A stretch of DNA of 64,000 bases from Straminergon stramineum (Eukaryota > Streptophyta > Bryopsida > Hypnales > Calliergonaceae), in NCBI GenBank assembly GCA_963920665.1, contig OY987267.1, positions 25,296,001 through 25,360,000 of the forward strand, in the 5' to 3' direction. The notes beneath the pieces are model-generated. The model made no database searches. It was not told the origin of the DNA and saw only the letters and a program-made list of their open reading frames with translations. Shown piece by piece: positions 62,326 through 64,000 of the stretch (position 1 is its first letter; each line of letters opens with the position of its first letter). The position numbers were made by a program, and so were the translations under genes.

Positions 62326-62419
62326 CCACTTTCCTAGAAGAAGGAAATCATTGAGGTGAATTGACCCCCTCGATCTTTCCCCTAAGTCATTCTAGGAGTG
62401 CATTTAATTCCCAAAAAAA

Positions 62420-62600
62420 AATCCCCCTATTTTGTGCTTGATTAAGCTATCTTCTAGACCCTTGCTAGCTAATTCAGGGCCTCTACCTACAAATATGAAT
62501 TCAAAATTTGCAAATTTTACCAAGCGTGGCAAATAAACAATTTCAGAGTTTTCCTTTGGGGACGAGCCAGGGGGGCGGTTCACCCCGGCCGAGGAAATCA
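62420..62600 (+). repeat. Repeat family F, copy F2
   Basis: Starts CCCCCTATTTTGTGCTTG and contains AAATATGAATTCAAAATTTG; direct repeat of F3 at 62960. Confidence 0.6.
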
Positions 62601-62684
62601 GCAAAAATTTCTCCAACACTAAGTTACTGTTGAGGACCTGCCGGCCATCTTTTTCTCCCTCAAACTTAGCGTGACTTAGCTGCA

Positions 62685-62927
62685 GTGTCGGGAACCGTCG
62701 TGGCAGGTATTTATTCGCCGTTGAATAAACTTCAAAATTATTTCTTAGAAAGAAATAAAATAACGGGTGGGGATGGAGTCTCAGTCACGCTTGAAGTGGC
62801 CGGCAATCCCGCATTCCAACAAAATGCCTTGCTTCCGATATCAGAAATGCTCGCCTCGATCACGCCCCAGGCCGGGCCGGCACAGTGGCCGGCTCTCCGG
62901 GAAGTTTATTTGCAAGACGGTAATTAA
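62685..62927 (+). other. GC-rich ORF between two direct repeats
   Basis: 80 codons. The second half is coding-like in composition (GVSVTLEVAGNPAFQQNALL, then PISEMLASITPQAGPAQWPA) and far GC-richer than its surroundings. It sits between family F copies F2 and F3 and might be a gene fragment carried by a transposon. No family recognised. Confidence 0.3.
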
Positions 62928-62959
62928 AGTGGTCATACTAAGTGGGCCTTGCAAAATAA

Positions 62960-63175
62960 TTGCCTCCTATTTTGTGCTTGGTCAATAATTCACCTCTTCA
63001 ATCACCTCTTCAAACAAATTTCTCCAAACAAATTGGAGGCCTCTGATTCAAAATATGAATTCAAAATTTTCAAATTTTATCGTGGGTGGCTGATAAAAAA
63101 ATTCCAGTGTTCGCCTCAAGGAAAAATTCACCTTGCAGGGCTCACTTCTGATGACCACTTTTAACATCTTGCAAA
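62960..63175 (+). repeat. Repeat family F, copy F3
   Basis: CCTCCTATTTTGTGCTTGGT, AAATATGAATTCAAAATTTT and CAAGGAAAAATTCACCTTGC correspond in order to F2. Confidence 0.6.
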
Positions 63176-63361
63176 TTTTTTTATGGAACTCACTGGACTT
63201 CTACTTACGTATGAGTTCACTCAGTTTTTTTAATGTTAATGGCCTAGATATGTCTTTTTAGGTTAGTGAATAACCTCTTTATTTTTTTTGCACCTAGTTG
63301 ATTTTTTAAATTAAAGAAATTGTTTTGGTGAAAATCGAAATTTGAGTATTTTGTATCGGAA

Positions 63362-63362
<1 letters not shown>

Positions 63363-63409
<47 letters not shown>
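63363..63409 (+). repeat. GTT microsatellite
   Basis: About 15 GTT units. It ends four bases before a TTAACCCCTAAAGGA sequence at 63414. Confidence 0.95.
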
Positions 63410-63413
63410 ATTT

Positions 63414-64000
63414 TTAACCCCTAAAGGATCGTCATGTTTAGAGGCCCTAAAATGCTTCAAAATACTCATCTCCAAAGCAAGGTCTAAATTTTCATCAATA
63501 ATTGTTTTTTTACAAATCCAACCATTTAATTTGAGCCATTCAATTCTCCTAAAATTTTAGAGTAGAAATCCCCCACCAATTGCATGTTCAATGTTCTTGC
63601 AAATGGGTTGAAAGCTTGTGAAAAAACTTTCATATTTATTCTTAAGAAAAAATTGTAAAGCAGAAGGAAGTATTGAATGAAAGAAAAAACTAATATACTA
63701 ATAACTTTTACAAGAAATTGAGAATTGTTAATTTAAATGGTGATAATGTTGTAGTATACAATTAATATCATATATTTTAATTTTAATTTTAAAATTTTCA
63801 AAATTGAAAGCAAGAGACCTTTGTATGTTTTCTGAACCTTCATTGCTTGTAAAATAAAACTCTTCATAACTTTTATTTCATTATCCATAATTGAATGGTT
63901 CAATTTTTTTGGAATTATCCATCTATGAAATACCTAAAAATAATTTATATTTTTTAGAGTATATTTTTTGCTACCCAATTTGGCATTGAAATAAATTTAA
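63414..64000 (+). mobile_element. Probable TTAA element, left end only
   Basis: TTAACCCCTAAAGGA at 63414 is identical over 15 bases to the termini of the family C element at 23252. No matching right end is seen before the window ends, so the element may run past 64000 or be truncated. The rest is AT-rich without a gene. Confidence 0.4.

Overview
The window looks like nuclear DNA of a land plant. It is AT-rich and gene-poor, with GT-AG introns and plant-type genes: B3, AP2/ERF, HSBP, ATG9, 26S proteasome RPT3 and a MED15-type protein. The bryophyte-like kinase relic and compact genes in a sea of small repeats suggest a seedless plant, possibly a bryophyte. That is inference; the species cannot be fixed from sequence alone.

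Layout. 1-4.4 kb: AT-rich, only repeat fragments. 4.4-7.7 kb: a minus-strand B3-domain gene (three-exon model) and its leader. 7.7-10.9 kb: no gene. 11.25-11.55 kb: heat shock factor binding protein (HSBP), plus strand. 14.0-16.5 kb: a decayed protein kinase gene. 16.5-31.4 kb: no gene, but dense in short inverted-repeat elements, including a tandem pair of long hairpins at 25.3-26.0 kb. 31.4-33.1 kb: an intronless AP2/ERF factor. 33.1-36.9 kb: repeats, including a Stowaway-like MITE nested in an older repeat. 36.97-40.40 kb: RPT3, minus strand, six exons. 40.4-44.3 kb: no gene. 44.9-51.2 kb: ATG9, plus strand, nine clear coding exons and a probable tenth. 52.7-53.4 kb: adjacent repeats with an 88-bp tandem duplication. 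55.0-56.6 kb: a four-exon gene for a 115-residue stand-alone MED15-like domain, minus strand. 57-64 kb: repeats, a SINE-like sequence and microsatellites.

The genes are unrelated neighbours rather than an operon-like unit. RPT3 and ATG9 serve the two large protein turnover routes (proteasome and autophagy). HSBP, B3, AP2/ERF and the MED15-like protein act in transcription.

The strongest unexplained signal is a set of non-autonomous DNA elements in at least two, probably three, families. They are bounded by the tetranucleotide TTAA followed by inverted CCC...GGG ends. Eight copies of a ~230-bp family and two copies of a ~580-bp family lie in these 64 kb. TTAA targets are typical of piggyBac and Kolobok transposons, which I do not know to be established in land plants. 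One ~590-bp copy lies in an intron of the MED15-like gene, 5 bases from a splice donor.
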